A stretch of 64,000 nucleotides of DNA, taken from positions 1 to 64,000 of the forward strand of contig JACRLG010000023.1 of NCBI GenBank assembly GCA_016235345.1. The letters run 5' to 3'. This DNA comes from Deltaproteobacteria bacterium (GTDB lineage: Bacteria; Desulfobacterota; Desulfobacteria; Desulfobacterales; Desulfatibacillaceae). Below, in pieces: positions 51,657 through 60,807 of the stretch. Every line of letters starts with the position of its first letter. Positions within the stretch are counted from its first letter, which is position 1. The notes under the pieces are model-generated. The model had not been told where the DNA came from. It ran no database searches and was given only the letters and a program-made list of their open reading frames with translations. Both the position numbers and the translations under genes were made by a program.

Positions 51657-52844
51657 CTACAAGGCTGCCATTGCGTGAAGCGCCAAATCCTCATTGATCC
51701 CGTGCTCGATCATGCCGATTCGGGCGTCGCGCCAGATTTTTTCCGCCGGGAACTCCTTGGTGAGCCCGTAGCCGCCGAAAATCTGGATGGCCTCGCTTGC
51801 CACGAGTGTTGCGGTTTCAGCGGCCAGGCACTTTGCGGCGGCCCCGAACACGGCAGGAGCCGGGGAGGCCGAATTGGCCTGATACATTGCAGTGCGCCTT
51901 ATTGAGGCCCTTGCGGCTTCCAGGTTTTTCAGCATGTTGAAGAACTGGAGCTGGATGTTCTTGTGAAAGTAGATGGGCTGGCCTCCCTGAATGCGGCCCT
52001 TGGCGTATTTGGCGGCTTCTTCCCACGCTCCCATTGCGGCCCCGGTGTAGACCGCTGAAACGAATCGGATTTCCCCGCTTGCCCGTTTCCGCCTCGCCTC
52101 TTCCATCTCCTTTTGGCCCATTACGGCGCAAAGGCCCTTGGGGATTTTCACGTCTTTGAGTCTTATTCCCGCCTGATTCAGGGTCCGCTGGCCCGGCCTT
52201 TTCCGCGAAGGCCCCACCGTCACGCCTTTTTCGCCAAGGGGAACAACGCAGAAGCCCCTTCCATCCTGGCCGTCCTGTTCCCTCACCGTCACCGCGAAAA
52301 CCGCGTGGGTGGCTATTGCGCCGTTGGTGACCTTGGGCTCCCCGCCATTAAGCACCCAGCCCGCGCCCTTTTGCTCCGCCGTTATTCCCGTTTCCGCGTC
52401 CGGGTCGTCAAGGCCGCATGTGGCGGAAAGAGCCCCGATCATGGCGCAGTCGCGGTCGGCGCAGTACGCGCCCGCCAGCTTGTCAGCAGCCGGAGTCTTG
52501 AAAAGGGCCATGCACTTAAACGCGGCGTCGCTGGCGTTGAGCGAGAGGGCAAGTCCGATGTCGGCGGCTCCAAGGCGCTCGGCCAGAAGAATCGATGCCA
52601 GCCAGTCAGGCTCCCCCATTCCGCCAAGGGCTTCGGGGATTCCGTTCAAGTGCAGATCGAGCTTTCTGTAGCCCTTCCAGACCTCCCAGAAAACCGACTC
52701 CTTTTTAAAGATGTCCGCCACACCGTCCAGGCTGTCCAGCTCGATTCCGGCGGGCCGCATGATCTTCGCCGCGAACCTCGCAACCTCCTTCAGCATGGCC
52801 TTTGTTTCCTGACTTCCGATCACGTCCATATCGAAAAGGGACAT
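51657..52844 (-). CDS. Acyl-CoA dehydrogenase-like protein, IEHG type
   Basis: Encodes 395 residues with the full acyl-CoA dehydrogenase fold: an N-terminal helical domain, the β-domain with GWVLNGGEPKVTNGAIATHA, and the C-terminal helices with QIFGGYGLTKEFPAEKIWRD. Where classical enzymes have IYEGTSEIQ, it reads MIEHGINEDLAL, keeping the catalytic-position Glu. It is paralogous to the next gene (shared W-x-V-(W/F)-(K/R)-G-(Y/F)-R and KVTNG/WVSNG regions). Substrate unknown; possibly a cyclic or branched acyl-CoA. Confidence 0.8.
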   Translation of the reverse strand: MSLFDMDVIGSQETKAMLKEVARFAAKIMRPAGIELDSLDGVADIFKKESVFWEVWKGYRKLDLHLNGIPEALGGMGEPDWLASILLAERLGAADIGLALSLNASDAAFKCMALFKTPAADKLAGAYCADRDCAMIGALSATCGLDDPDAETGITAEQKGAGWVLNGGEPKVTNGAIATHAVFAVTVREQDGQDGRGFCVVPLGEKGVTVGPSRKRPGQRTLNQAGIRLKDVKIPKGLCAVMGQKEMEEARRKRASGEIRFVSAVYTGAAMGAWEEAAKYAKGRIQGGQPIYFHKNIQLQFFNMLKNLEAARASIRRTAMYQANSASPAPAVFGAAAKCLAAETATLVASEAIQIFGGYGLTKEFPAEKIWRDARIGMIEHGINEDLALHAMAAL

Positions 52845-52911
52845 GTTGCGCCTCCTGTCGTGCTTGTATCTGATTGGGACTTTTTCCTGCTTTGTTTAAC
52901 AGTCGTAATAT

Positions 52912-53037
52912 GCGGGCTGGGTAAAAACGATGAAGTGCAAGGAAGAGTGAAGCGGGCGGGGAGGAATAGTACTTGTCGTACATGACGACCCGCCCGCTTT
53001 GCTCTGACACAGCAATTCGCGTTTTTACACAGTCCGC
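52912..53037 (-). repeat. 3′-hairpin element, copy E
   Basis: On the minus strand it starts 1 base after the stop of the 462-residue dehydrogenase gene. The outer stem is GCGGGCTG...AAAAACG with CGTTTTT...CAGTCCGC (one G·U). The middle stem is GCGGGCGGG/CCCGCCCGC and the inner is GTAC...GTAC. The middle stem shares no sequence with copies B-D but pairs equally well. Confidence 0.75.
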
Positions 53038-53038
53038 C

Positions 53039-54427
53039 TCAAAGGCCCTCGCAGGAGGCCATGGCCAGCGCATCGTTCACCCCATCTTCTATGGTGGAGG
53101 CCCTGGCGTCCCGGAGCATCTTCTCGATGGGGCAGTCCGGATTGAGGGCCTCCTCGCCGAATATCTGCATGGCGTCGTCAGCCACGGAGCAGGCTGTCTC
53201 GGTGGCTGTGATCTTGGACAGGACCCCGTATTTGCCCCACTCCATGAGGGCGTTGTGCCTGTCCGGGTTGGTGAGGGACATGGAGAATTTGCGAACCGCC
53301 TCGCTTTTTTCGTAGGCGCACAGGTATCCGTTGATGGCGTTGCCAAGGGCCCAGAAGGTGGCCTTGCTGGAAAGGCTCGTCCCCACGGGAAAACCCGAAA
53401 GCATCGAGAAGAAGTGGTTGGCCACCTTGCGGGCCAGAAGGCGCGCCGCCTCCACTTTTGCGAACATGCGGAAGAGCTTGATCTTGATGTCCTTTCTCTC
53501 GTACAAAAACTCGCCGTTTCGCTGGGTGTTGCGTGCATGATTGAGGGCCAGATCAAAGGACGCCTGGGCCTGGCTTGCGAAGGTGGCCCCCATGCTGGAG
53601 TTGGCAAGCCCAAGGATGGCGTGACCCAAAAGGTTGGCCCCGAAAAAGCCGGGGACCGAGATCAGCATGTACTTTTTGTGGACCGCTACGTTGTCGAAGA
53701 TGATTTCGCCCTGGTTGAGGGCGCGCTGGCCCACCTTGTTCAGGGCCGCGCCCCGGCTGACTCCCGGAAGGTCCAGTGGGCAGAGGGCGATGCCGCTTCC
53801 GTGGACCCCAAGGCTGGAATCCAGGCCCACATGCAGAACAGCGTGGGTGGCGATGGTGCCGTTACTGACCCAGGCGCTTTTCCAGCCGTTCACTATGTAT
53901 TCGTCGCCTTTCAGAACCGCCGTGAGTCCGGGAGCGAGCTTGGGGTTGCATCCCTCCCGGCTTGTTCCCATCACCCAGTCCGTGCCGTGGTCGGGTTCCG
54001 TGATGGCCCAGCAGCCGATCATCTCGCTTTTTTTGTCCCGAACGTATTCCTGGCTCCAGTTGCGCACGCCTTTATCCGCCGATAAGATGGACAGGGCAAA
54101 GGGCATGCCGGAGACAAGCAGGCTCACCGCAAGGCCGCCGTCGGCGTAGCCCATCTGCTCGTTCACCAGGGGCACGGCCAGCGGGGGTAGGTCGCCCATG
54201 GTTCCGCCGTAGGCCGCAGGAATCATGGCCTTATGAAGTCCGCGCTCCCGAAAGCCCCGGAAAACGTCCCACAACACCGAGTTTTTAGCTATCACGTCCT
54301 TGGGGTCCCGCAGGCGGTCCAAGGCTATGCCAGCCGGGCGCACCACGTCGCGTCCGAACTCGGCGGCGCTTTCCTGCAAGGCTTTCAGTCTTCCCGTTAT
54401 CTTGGAGTCAAGCTCAAGGGTGGCCAA
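53039..54427 (-). CDS. Acyl-CoA dehydrogenase-like protein, IEDG type
   Basis: Encodes 462 residues from TTG at 54427 (MATLELDSKITGRL), preceded by AAAGGAGG. A longer frame reads back through the repeat at 54476-54541 and is not credible. The fold is that of acyl-CoA dehydrogenases with ITEPDHGTDW (~150) and WKSAWVSNGTIATHA (~195). The catalytic-position Glu is in TIEDGVNDALAM at the end. An extra ~50 residues lie in the β-domain relative to its paralogue 195 bases downstream. The two may form a heteromer or act on consecutive substrates. Confidence 0.8.
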   Translation of the reverse strand: MATLELDSKITGRLKALQESAAEFGRDVVRPAGIALDRLRDPKDVIAKNSVLWDVFRGFRERGLHKAMIPAAYGGTMGDLPPLAVPLVNEQMGYADGGLAVSLLVSGMPFALSILSADKGVRNWSQEYVRDKKSEMIGCWAITEPDHGTDWVMGTSREGCNPKLAPGLTAVLKGDEYIVNGWKSAWVSNGTIATHAVLHVGLDSSLGVHGSGIALCPLDLPGVSRGAALNKVGQRALNQGEIIFDNVAVHKKYMLISVPGFFGANLLGHAILGLANSSMGATFASQAQASFDLALNHARNTQRNGEFLYERKDIKIKLFRMFAKVEAARLLARKVANHFFSMLSGFPVGTSLSSKATFWALGNAINGYLCAYEKSEAVRKFSMSLTNPDRHNALMEWGKYGVLSKITATETACSVADDAMQIFGEEALNPDCPIEKMLRDARASTIEDGVNDALAMASCEGL

Positions 54428-54475
54428 GGTGTCCCTCCTTTGGAAATGGGCGAGGAGCAAGGTGCAAGGCTTTTC

Positions 54476-54541
54476 CCTGGGAGCGCGGGCGTCCCGCCCG
54501 CTTTTGCCGTCCAATGCGGGCGGGACGCCCGCGCTCCCAGG
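54476..54541. repeat. GC-rich 26-bp inverted repeat (REP-like), copy 1
   Basis: CCTGGGAGCGCGGGCGTCCC and onward (54476-54501) is the exact reverse complement of 54516-54541, with a 14-base loop. The same 25-bp arms occur at 60697-60760 with a different loop. Translated fragments of this kind (GRDARAPR, AGGTPALPG) appear in spurious proteins of many genomes, so this is a mobile or spread hairpin. Confidence 0.85.
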
Positions 54542-54592
54542 ATAAACTCCTGATGATTGTTTTCTGGCGATCTTAAATGAGGCCCAGGAGCG

Positions 54593-55537
54593 TCATACAA
54601 ATAAGGAGCTGACCGAATCCCCCGCATGGCTTCTTATGATGGCCTCGGCAACAAGGGGCGCGATGGACAGCACCCGGATTTTTTCGAGTTTTTCCGCCTC
54701 CGGCCCAAGGGGGATGGTATCGGTAACAACAAAGGATGCGATGCTGGACTCCCTGATCCTCGAAACCGCAGGCCCCGAAAGCACGGGGTGGGACACATAG
54801 GCGTGTACGCTTGTGGCTCCCCGGTCCGTAAGGGCGCGGGCCGCTTCGCAAAGGGTTCCGGCGGTGTCGGCCATATCGTCCAGGATGACGGCGGTCTTGC
54901 CCTTCACTTCGCCTATCACGTTCATGGCCTGGGCCTGGTTGGGGGCGCTCCGGCGCTTGTCGATCATGGCGAGGTCCGCGTCCAGGCGCTTGGCAAAGGC
55001 TCGGGCCCGCTCGGCTCCGCCCGCGTCCGGCGAGACTATCACCACCTTTTCGTTGTCAAAGCGGGTGCGCATGTCGGAGATCAGCACCGGGGCCGCGAAA
55101 AGGTTATCCACCGGCACGTTGAAAAAGCCCTGAATCTGGCCCGCGTGCAGGTCCATGGTGATTATGCGCCCGGCCCCCGCCATTATAAGCATGTCCGCAA
55201 CGAGCCTTGCGCTTATGGGCACCCTGGGGGTCACCTTCTTGTCCTGGCGGGCGTAGCCGTAGTAGGGGATGACGGCGGTGATCCTCTTGGCGGATGAGCG
55301 TTTCAGCCCGTCCAGCATGAGGAGCAGTTCCATCAGGTTGTCGTTGGTGGGGGGGCAGGTGCTCTGGACCACGAACACGTCTTTTCCCCGCACGTTTTCC
55401 TGGATTTCCACGCGGGTTTCGCCGTCGGAAAACTTCTGGGCCATGGACTGGCCAAGGGGAAGTTTGAGGTACTGGCAGATTTTCCCGGCAAGAACCGGTG
55501 TGGCGTTTCCCGAAAATAATGCAAGGTCGTTAAGCAT
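54593..55537 (-). CDS. prs: Ribose-phosphate pyrophosphokinase
   Basis: Encodes 314 residues from [14 protein letters not shown], with AAAAGGA 8 bases upstream. It makes PRPP from ribose 5-phosphate and ATP. Landmarks are the flexible-loop and ATP region [19 protein letters not shown] (~100), [18 protein letters not shown] (~130), [20 protein letters not shown] (~168), and the PRPP loop [13 protein letters not shown] (~216). Length equals the bacterial norm (~315). Apt, two genes upstream, uses its product. Confidence 0.93.
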   Translation of the reverse strand: MLNDLALFSGNATPVLAGKICQYLKLPLGQSMAQKFSDGETRVEIQENVRGKDVFVVQSTCPPTNDNLMELLLMLDGLKRSSAKRITAVIPYYGYARQDKKVTPRVPISARLVADMLIMAGAGRIITMDLHAGQIQGFFNVPVDNLFAAPVLISDMRTRFDNEKVVIVSPDAGGAERARAFAKRLDADLAMIDKRRSAPNQAQAMNVIGEVKGKTAVILDDMADTAGTLCEAARALTDRGATSVHAYVSHPVLSGPAVSRIRESSIASFVVTDTIPLGPEAEKLEKIRVLSIAPLVAEAIIRSHAGDSVSSLFV

Positions 55538-55709
55538 GGGGGCCATCCTTTTGAGATGAGTTGTCCGGTTTCGGGAACCGGCGAAGGATTCAATGGGGGA
55601 AAGGCCCCCGTCCCGGCCCCTCCGGGGGAGGGTGGATGAGCCGGGCGGGGGTTTGGCTGCCATTAATTTCAACGTGCGAAAAACCCGGAACCGGGCGGTT
55701 TCGGCAGTG

Positions 55710-56522
55710 CTACTTTTTCTTCGTCTTTTTCGGAGCGCCGCCCTGGGTTTCGGCCTTGAATATCTTCATGGCGTCCGCCGGAGTCGCCTTTTCGTGGACG
55801 ATGGCGAAAAGGGCCTTCATCATGGCCACGGGGTGCTCGTGCTGCCAGATGTTGCGGCCAAGGTTGACGCCCTTGGCTCCCTTGGTCATGCCGTCGTGCA
55901 CGAAATTGAAGACGCCCTGGTCTTCCACCTTGGGCCCGCCAGCCATGATGACCGGAACCGGGCAGCCGTAGGACACCTTCTCGAAATTCTCGCACCAGTA
56001 GGTTTTCACCACCCGCGCCCCAAGCTCGGCTGCAATGCGGCAGCACAGGCCCAGGTAGCGGGAGTCGCGCTTTTCAAGCTCCTTGCCCACCGCCGTCACC
56101 GCCATGACCGGGATTCCGTAGCGCTCGCACTCGCTCACCAGTTTCGCAAGGTTCATAAGGCTCTGGCGCTCGTAATCGGTGCCCACGAAGACGGAAACGC
56201 CCACAGCCGAGGCGTTCACGCGGATCACCTCCTCGATGCTGGTGAAGATGTCCTCGTCCGCAAGGTCGTGGCCGATAACCGAGCTTCCGCCCGAAACCCG
56301 CAGGATTATGGGCACTTTAAGCGCGGGATCGATGGCGTTGCGTAAAACGCCGCGCGTGACGAAAAGCCCGTCCGCCCACTGGGTGAGGGGCGCTATGGTG
56401 TCGCCTGGCCGCTCCAGCTTTCTCGTGGGTCCCTGGAAATATCCGTGGTCAATGGGTAAAAACATGCAGTTGCCGTCTTCCCGGAAAAGCCGGGACATTC
56501 TGTTACTCATACCCCAATCCAT
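55710..56522 (-). CDS. DhnA/LsrF-type class I aldolase
   Basis: Encodes 270 residues from [13 protein letters not shown], preceded by GGAGGCTAT. A TIM barrel of the DhnA/FbaB/LsrF group: [12 protein letters not shown] (~22), a [11 protein letters not shown] segment, and the Schiff-base Lys expected in [13 protein letters not shown] (~170). [18 protein letters not shown] and [17 protein letters not shown] bind phosphate. The closest pattern is LsrF, the AI-2 phosphate thiolase, but no other lsr gene is present, so a different keto-sugar phosphate is likely. The Lys-rich tail (KKTKKK) is unusual. Confidence 0.75.
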   Translation of the reverse strand: MDWGMSNRMSRLFREDGNCMFLPIDHGYFQGPTRKLERPGDTIAPLTQWADGLFVTRGVLRNAIDPALKVPIILRVSGGSSVIGHDLADEDIFTSIEEVIRVNASAVGVSVFVGTDYERQSLMNLAKLVSECERYGIPVMAVTAVGKELEKRDSRYLGLCCRIAAELGARVVKTYWCENFEKVSYGCPVPVIMAGGPKVEDQGVFNFVHDGMTKGAKGVNLGRNIWQHEHPVAMMKALFAIVHEKATPADAMKIFKAETQGGAPKKTKKK

Positions 56523-56535
56523 ATAGCCTCCATTG

Positions 56536-56700
56536 CGCCCGTCTAAAAACGCGAATTGCTGTGTCAGGCATCACAGAAAAGTCAGTCACGTACGAACATT
56601 CTGATTCAGCCCAAGAACTCTGTGATTTCTTGGGCGGGTACGCTCCTTCCTTTTCTGTTCGCCAACCTTAGCACTTCATCGCCAAAGTTCAAATTGATAG
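56536..56700 (+). repeat. 3′-hairpin element, copy F (diverged)
   Basis: Keeps AAAAACGCGAATTGCTGTGTCA on the left and GCACTTCATCG on the right, with an inner CACGTAC...GGGTACG stem and a middle CAGAAAAG/CTTTTCTG stem. An extra hairpin, CCCAAGAA/TTTCTTGGG, is inserted in the loop. It lacks the right-hand T-run and is on the strand opposite to both neighbouring genes. Confidence 0.6.
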
Positions 56701-56789
56701 ACAGGCTTCGATCCCGCTAACTTCGACGGGTTGAAATTTGTTTGATATCAAGAGTTCATGGCAAGCTGGCAAACGGCTTAACCGTTGCA

Positions 56790-57311
56790 TTAATCGCCCT
56801 CAAAGGAGCACAGTGAGAACACCTTCTGGTCCGGGATGCGCTCACGGCCCTTCAAGTCGGGAAGCTCCACCACGAAGGCGCATTCCAGAATGTTGCCGCC
56901 CAGTTGCTGAACAAGCTGAACCGCTGCGGAGATGGTGCCGCCGGTGGCGATGAGATCGTCCACGATCAGGACTTTTTCGCCGGAGCTGATGGCGTCCGAG
57001 TGCATTTCCACGGTGTCCTTGCCGTATTCCAGGGAATAACTGGCGCTTATGGTGGTAAAGGGGAGTTTGCCCTTTTTGCGGACAGGAACGAAACCCACCC
57101 CCATGCGATAGGCCAGGGCCGAGCCGAATATGAAGCCGCGCGCGTCGATGCCCGCGATTTTATCGAGGGCGGTGTCCTTGTAGCGGGCGTAGAAAAGGTC
57201 GATTGCCACCCGAAAGGCAACGGGGTCCTGCAAAATGGTGGTTATGTCCCGGAACATGACGCCCTCTATGGGCCAGTTGGGCACCGTTCTTATAACCTTG
57301 GTCAAGTCCAT
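56790..57311 (-). CDS. apt: Adenine phosphoribosyltransferase
   Basis: Encodes 173 residues, the usual Apt length. It converts adenine and PRPP to AMP. The PRPP-binding motif VLIVDDLIATGGTISAA (~120-136), GIDARGFIFGSALA (~56) and FVPVRKKGKLPF (~75) are diagnostic. It starts 46 bases after the MTA phosphorylase stop, whose reaction releases adenine, and prs downstream supplies PRPP. Confidence 0.93.
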   Translation of the reverse strand: MDLTKVIRTVPNWPIEGVMFRDITTILQDPVAFRVAIDLFYARYKDTALDKIAGIDARGFIFGSALAYRMGVGFVPVRKKGKLPFTTISASYSLEYGKDTVEMHSDAISSGEKVLIVDDLIATGGTISAAVQLVQQLGGNILECAFVVELPDLKGRERIPDQKVFSLCSFEGD

Positions 57312-57357
57312 TATAGCTCCTCTTCCGAAATGGTCTTCGGGGTTGTTCGGGGCTGTC

Positions 57358-58104
57358 TCAGGCGATTTTGGCCGCGACGTTTATGAGTATTCGCTTCACG
57401 TTGTCGGCGTTCTTGTGGAAGACCGCCAGGATGTCGTCCCAGGTCACGGGCTCCTCGTCGGTTTTCCAGCAGTCGTAGTCCGTGCTCATGGCTATGGCCG
57501 CGTAGGGAATGCCTATTTCGTTCGCCAGAATCGCCTCCGGGGCCACGCTCATGTTTATGATGTCGCCGCCGATTATTCTGAACATGTGGGATTCGGCGCG
57601 GGTGGAGAACCGAGGGCCTTCTATGGTTATCATGGTGCCCCTGTCGTGGATTTTGAGACCAAGATCGCGGGCGGTCTCCACCAGGGCGCGGCGGAGCCCG
57701 GCGTCGAAGGGGTCTGCCATGGCGGTGTGTTTCGCGCCGTTTTCAAAGGACTCGAAAAAGGTGGAAACCCGGTGCTTGGTGAAATCTATGAACTGGTCCG
57801 GGGTCACGAAATCGCCCCTGCCGATTTCCTCCCGAAGGCTCCCGCAGGCGGTGGTGGCGATTATGTGGGTCGCCCCCACGGCTTTTAAGGCGTAGATATT
57901 GGCCCTGTAGTTGACCTTCGTGGGCGAGATGGTGTGGCCCCTGCCATGCCTTGACAGAATGGCCGCGTCCACGCCGCTTATCTTGCCCTGGGTTATTACG
58001 GATGAGGGCGGACCGTAGGGGGTTTCCACCGCCACGGTCTGGCCGCCTTCAAGGAGCTGCGGGTCGTCCAGGCCCGACCCTCCTATGATTCCGAGTTTCA
58101 CCAT
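57358..58104 (-). CDS. mtnP: 5′-Methylthioadenosine phosphorylase
   Basis: Encodes 248 residues of the PNP/MTAP family. It splits methylthioadenosine to adenine and methylthioribose 1-phosphate. Motifs are GIIGGSGLDD (~5), SRHGRGHTISPTKVNYRANI (~50), ATTACGSLREEIGRGDFV (~83), the IEGPRFSTRAES segment (~155) and INMSVAPEAILANEIGIPYA (~178). MSTDYDCW, with Asp at the base-binding place, favours adenine-based substrates. It lies between metK and apt in the same direction. Confidence 0.9.
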   Translation of the reverse strand: MVKLGIIGGSGLDDPQLLEGGQTVAVETPYGPPSSVITQGKISGVDAAILSRHGRGHTISPTKVNYRANIYALKAVGATHIIATTACGSLREEIGRGDFVTPDQFIDFTKHRVSTFFESFENGAKHTAMADPFDAGLRRALVETARDLGLKIHDRGTMITIEGPRFSTRAESHMFRIIGGDIINMSVAPEAILANEIGIPYAAIAMSTDYDCWKTDEEPVTWDDILAVFHKNADNVKRILINVAAKIA

Positions 58105-58279
58105 ATGGTTTCACCTTTCGCTTTAGGGTTCGTGAATCCGAAAAAAGAAACGCCGCGCCTTTGTAAGTTTTCGTCATCTTGTGAAAGGGGAGTTTTCACC
58201 CTGACAATATTAGATGATGATTTGCGTGTCGAGACTTTTTCCGGTTCACCAGCCCCTTATCCGTTCTCAAGCCAGGCGG

Positions 58280-59446
58280 TCAGACACCTGCGGCCTTGCG
58301 GATTTCCTCGGCCTTGTCCGTCCTCTCCCAGGTGAAATCCGGGTTGTTCCGTCCGAAATGCCCGTATGCGGCTGTTTTCTGGTAAATGGGCCGCAGAAGG
58401 TCCAACTGGCTGATGATGGCGGCGGGCCGAAGATCGAAGACCGTGGTCACGATCTCCCGAAGGCGCTCGGAATTGACCATGCCCGTGCCCTTGGTGTCCA
58501 CGAGGATGGAGACCGGGTGCGGCACGCCGATGGCGTAGGCTATCTGGACCTCGCATTTTTTGGCGAGCCCGGAGGCCACGATGTTCTTTGCGATGTACCG
58601 GCCCATGTAGGAGGCTGAGCGGTCCACCTTGGAGGGGTCCTTGCCCGAAAAGGCCCCGCCGCCGTGGGAGCCCTGGCCGCCGTAGGTGTCCACGATGATC
58701 TTGCGGCCCGTTACCCCGCAGTCCCCCATGGGGCCGCCCACAACGAAACGCCCGGTGGGATTGATGAAATACTTGGTGTCGCCGTCTATCATGTGCTTTG
58801 GGATGGTCTTTTTGATGACCTCCTCGGTTATGGCCTCGCGGATTTCGCTTAGGGTCACGTCCGGCTTGTGCTGGGCCGAGACCACCACCGCGTCCACCCT
58901 TCGGGGAACGCCGTCCTGATATTCTATGGTCACCTGGCTCTTGCCGTGGGGGCGAAGAAAGTCTATGGCCCCGTTCTTGCGGATTTCAGCGAGCCTTCGG
59001 CAGATTTTATGGGCGTACATTATGGGCATGGGCATGAGCTCCGGGGTCTCGTCCGTGGCGTAGCCGAACATCAGGCCCTGGTCTCCCGCGCCCTGCTCCT
59101 TGTACTCGCTGGTGCCCTCGTCCACGCCCTGTGCTATATCCGGCGATTGGCGGTCAAGGCTCGTCACCACCGCGCAGGTGCGCCAGTCAAAGCCCATCTG
59201 GCTTGAGTCGTAGCCGATATCCCTTATGGTGCGCCTGACGATTTCCGGCATGTCCACGTAGCAGCTTGTGGTGATCTCGCCCGCTATGAAGGCAAGGCCC
59301 GTGGTGACAAGGGTTTCGCAGGCCACGCGGCCCTTCTTGTCCTGGGCCAGGATGGCGTCCAGAATTCCGTCCGAAATGGCGTCCGCCACTTTGTCCGGGT
59401 GTCCTTCTGTGACCGATTCGGAAGTGAAGAAATATTTTTCGCCCAT
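58280..59446 (-). CDS. metK: S-adenosylmethionine synthetase
   Basis: Encodes 388 residues. It makes SAM from methionine and ATP. The signature [15 protein letters not shown] (~117) and [17 protein letters not shown] (~265) are complete, with [18 protein letters not shown] at the N-terminus. The start has CAAGGAGGCAAGCGTATC upstream. Downstream mtnP and apt recycle the by-product of SAM-dependent polyamine or homoserine-lactone type reactions. Confidence 0.95.
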   Translation of the reverse strand: MGEKYFFTSESVTEGHPDKVADAISDGILDAILAQDKKGRVACETLVTTGLAFIAGEITTSCYVDMPEIVRRTIRDIGYDSSQMGFDWRTCAVVTSLDRQSPDIAQGVDEGTSEYKEQGAGDQGLMFGYATDETPELMPMPIMYAHKICRRLAEIRKNGAIDFLRPHGKSQVTIEYQDGVPRRVDAVVVSAQHKPDVTLSEIREAITEEVIKKTIPKHMIDGDTKYFINPTGRFVVGGPMGDCGVTGRKIIVDTYGGQGSHGGGAFSGKDPSKVDRSASYMGRYIAKNIVASGLAKKCEVQIAYAIGVPHPVSILVDTKGTGMVNSERLREIVTTVFDLRPAAIISQLDLLRPIYQKTAAYGHFGRNNPDFTWERTDKAEEIRKAAGV

Positions 59447-59790
59447 GATACGCTTGCCTCCTTGAGATGGATTATGATTTTCGGGCTTGGATCGGATGGT
59501 TTGGTCGGCCCGGTTTTTTGGGTCGCCGGGTTCTCATGGCTGGCATTTGGCCCGAAAAAGGAGGGACCGTCGCCCGAACTTATAAGCCCGTCCACGTCCA
59601 AATGGCCGAACGGATAAGATCGGACTCGTCCAAACAGGTGCAAAAACGCCCGTTTTTTCCCAAATACGCACACATGAGCGCATTTTGTCCCTAAAATGTC
59701 CGAAAGTGGGTCAGAAATGGCCAGGTGCGCGGGCAGGTATTATCAGTGGTGAAAAGTAGTATGCAGTCTTGAAAAAGCATCTAACATGAT
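59447..59790. other. metK leader and intergenic region
   Basis: This gap between metK and the rightward SDR gene holds a short CCCGG...CCGGG hairpin (near 59513-59540) in the metK leader. I do not recognise any of the known SAM or SAH riboswitch folds. The part from 59580 to 59790 shows no gene. Confidence 0.4.
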
Positions 59791-59822
59791 TTTTTGACAA
59801 GTGTCAAAAAAGAAGCGATACT
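59791..59822 (+). promoter_or_regulatory. Promoter with overlapping palindrome upstream of SDR gene
   Basis: TTTTTGACA-AG-TGTCAAAAA (59791-59810) is a perfect palindrome. Its TTGACA (59794-59799) is also a consensus −35, with GATACT 17 bases on (59817-59822) as −10. The overlap suggests a repressor operator. Confidence 0.55.
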
Positions 59823-59856
59823 GGCCCAAAAATTTTCGAGGAGGAAGGCAATACCC

Positions 59857-60657
59857 ATGTTCGACGATAAAGTTGTCGTGATTTCAGGAGGTTCGTCCGG
59901 CCTGGGGCTCGCCATGGCCCTTATTCTTCATAAAACGGGAGCGCGGCTGGCGCTTTTGGCCAGGAACGGCGCAAAACTCAGGAAGGCCAGGGACGAGATC
60001 GAACAGGCGAACCCTCAGGGCGCGCCGGTGGCGGTTTTCGAGTGCGACGTGGCGGACAGAGGCTCGGTGGACGGCGCGTTTGAAAGGATTACCAAGACCG
60101 TGGGACCGGTCGATTTTCTTGTAAATTCCGCCGGGGTGCTGAAGGAGGGCAGGTTCACGGATTTATCGCCTGAAACCTTCCGCCATGTAATGGACATCAA
60201 CTACTTCGGCACCCTTCACGCCATGCAGGCAGTTTTACCTTCAATGCTGGAAAGAAAGAGCGGGGCGATTCTGAATATCTGCTCGGTGGCCGGGCGCATG
60301 GGGGTTTACGGCTACGCCGCCTACTGCTCGTCCAAGCACGCCATAACGGGACTTACGGATTCCGTGCGAAGCGAGCTTTGCGGAACCGGCGTGAGCCTTT
60401 CCATCGCCTATCCGCCGGAGTTCGTCTCCCCCATGACCGAGGAGCTTGAAACCTGCCGAACCCCGCAAAACCGGGCCATGGTCCAGACCATACCCGTGAT
60501 GAGTGTGGAAAAAGTGGCTGAAATCATAGTAAAAGGCCTGGAAAGGGGCCAATACGAGATAATCCCCGGACTGCCCTCCAAGGCGGTTACCCGGTTCAAC
60601 CAGTGGTTCCCGTCTCTCGCCTTCGCCGTGGCCCAAAGAAGGATGCGGAACCTGTAA
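59857..60657 (+). CDS. Short-chain dehydrogenase, 3-ketosphinganine-reductase-like
   Basis: Encodes 266 residues from MFDDKVVVISGG, preceded by GAGGAGGAAGG. An upstream in-frame start at 59794 lies inside the promoter palindrome and is rejected. NADP motif GGSSGLGLA (~9), NSAGV, catalytic YCSSK (Tyr ~158). After it comes YPPEFVSPMTEELE, the pattern of 3-ketodihydrosphingosine reductases (YPPD...), rather than the usual PG motif. The C-terminus is hydrophobic. A lipid ketone substrate is likely; sphingolipid synthesis is only a guess, since no serine palmitoyltransferase is in view. Confidence 0.75.
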   Translation: MFDDKVVVISGGSSGLGLAMALILHKTGARLALLARNGAKLRKARDEIEQANPQGAPVAVFECDVADRGSVDGAFERITKTVGPVDFLVNSAGVLKEGRFTDLSPETFRHVMDINYFGTLHAMQAVLPSMLERKSGAILNICSVAGRMGVYGYAAYCSSKHAITGLTDSVRSELCGTGVSLSIAYPPEFVSPMTEELETCRTPQNRAMVQTIPVMSVEKVAEIIVKGLERGQYEIIPGLPSKAVTRFNQWFPSLAFAVAQRRMRNL

Positions 60658-60696
60658 AACTTTTGTAAGCAGGGCGATTGATAAGTCGCTTCTCTC

Positions 60697-60760
60697 CTGG
60701 GAGCGCGGGCGTCCCGCCCGCTGTAACAAGACAATGCGGGCGGGACGCCCGCGCTCCCAG
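60697..60760. repeat. GC-rich 25-bp inverted repeat (REP-like), copy 2
   Basis: The arms at 60697-60721 and 60736-60760 are identical to those of the copy at 54476-54541, while the 14-base loop differs. It lies between the convergent SDR and ICMT-like genes and could end transcription from both sides, though no T-run follows. Confidence 0.85.
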
Positions 60761-60807
60761 AAAAATCGCTTTGCCGAAAATAGTTCATAGCCACGAAATT
60801 GAATGAT

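Noticed and set aside
54428..54514. N-terminal extension of the IEDG-type dehydrogenase
   Set aside because: The extra residues come from translating a REP-like hairpin. The TTG at 54427 with AAAGGAGG is a better start.
59447..59580. SAM or SAH riboswitch in the metK leader
   Set aside because: I looked for known riboswitch cores and found only a short CCCGG/CCGGG hairpin.
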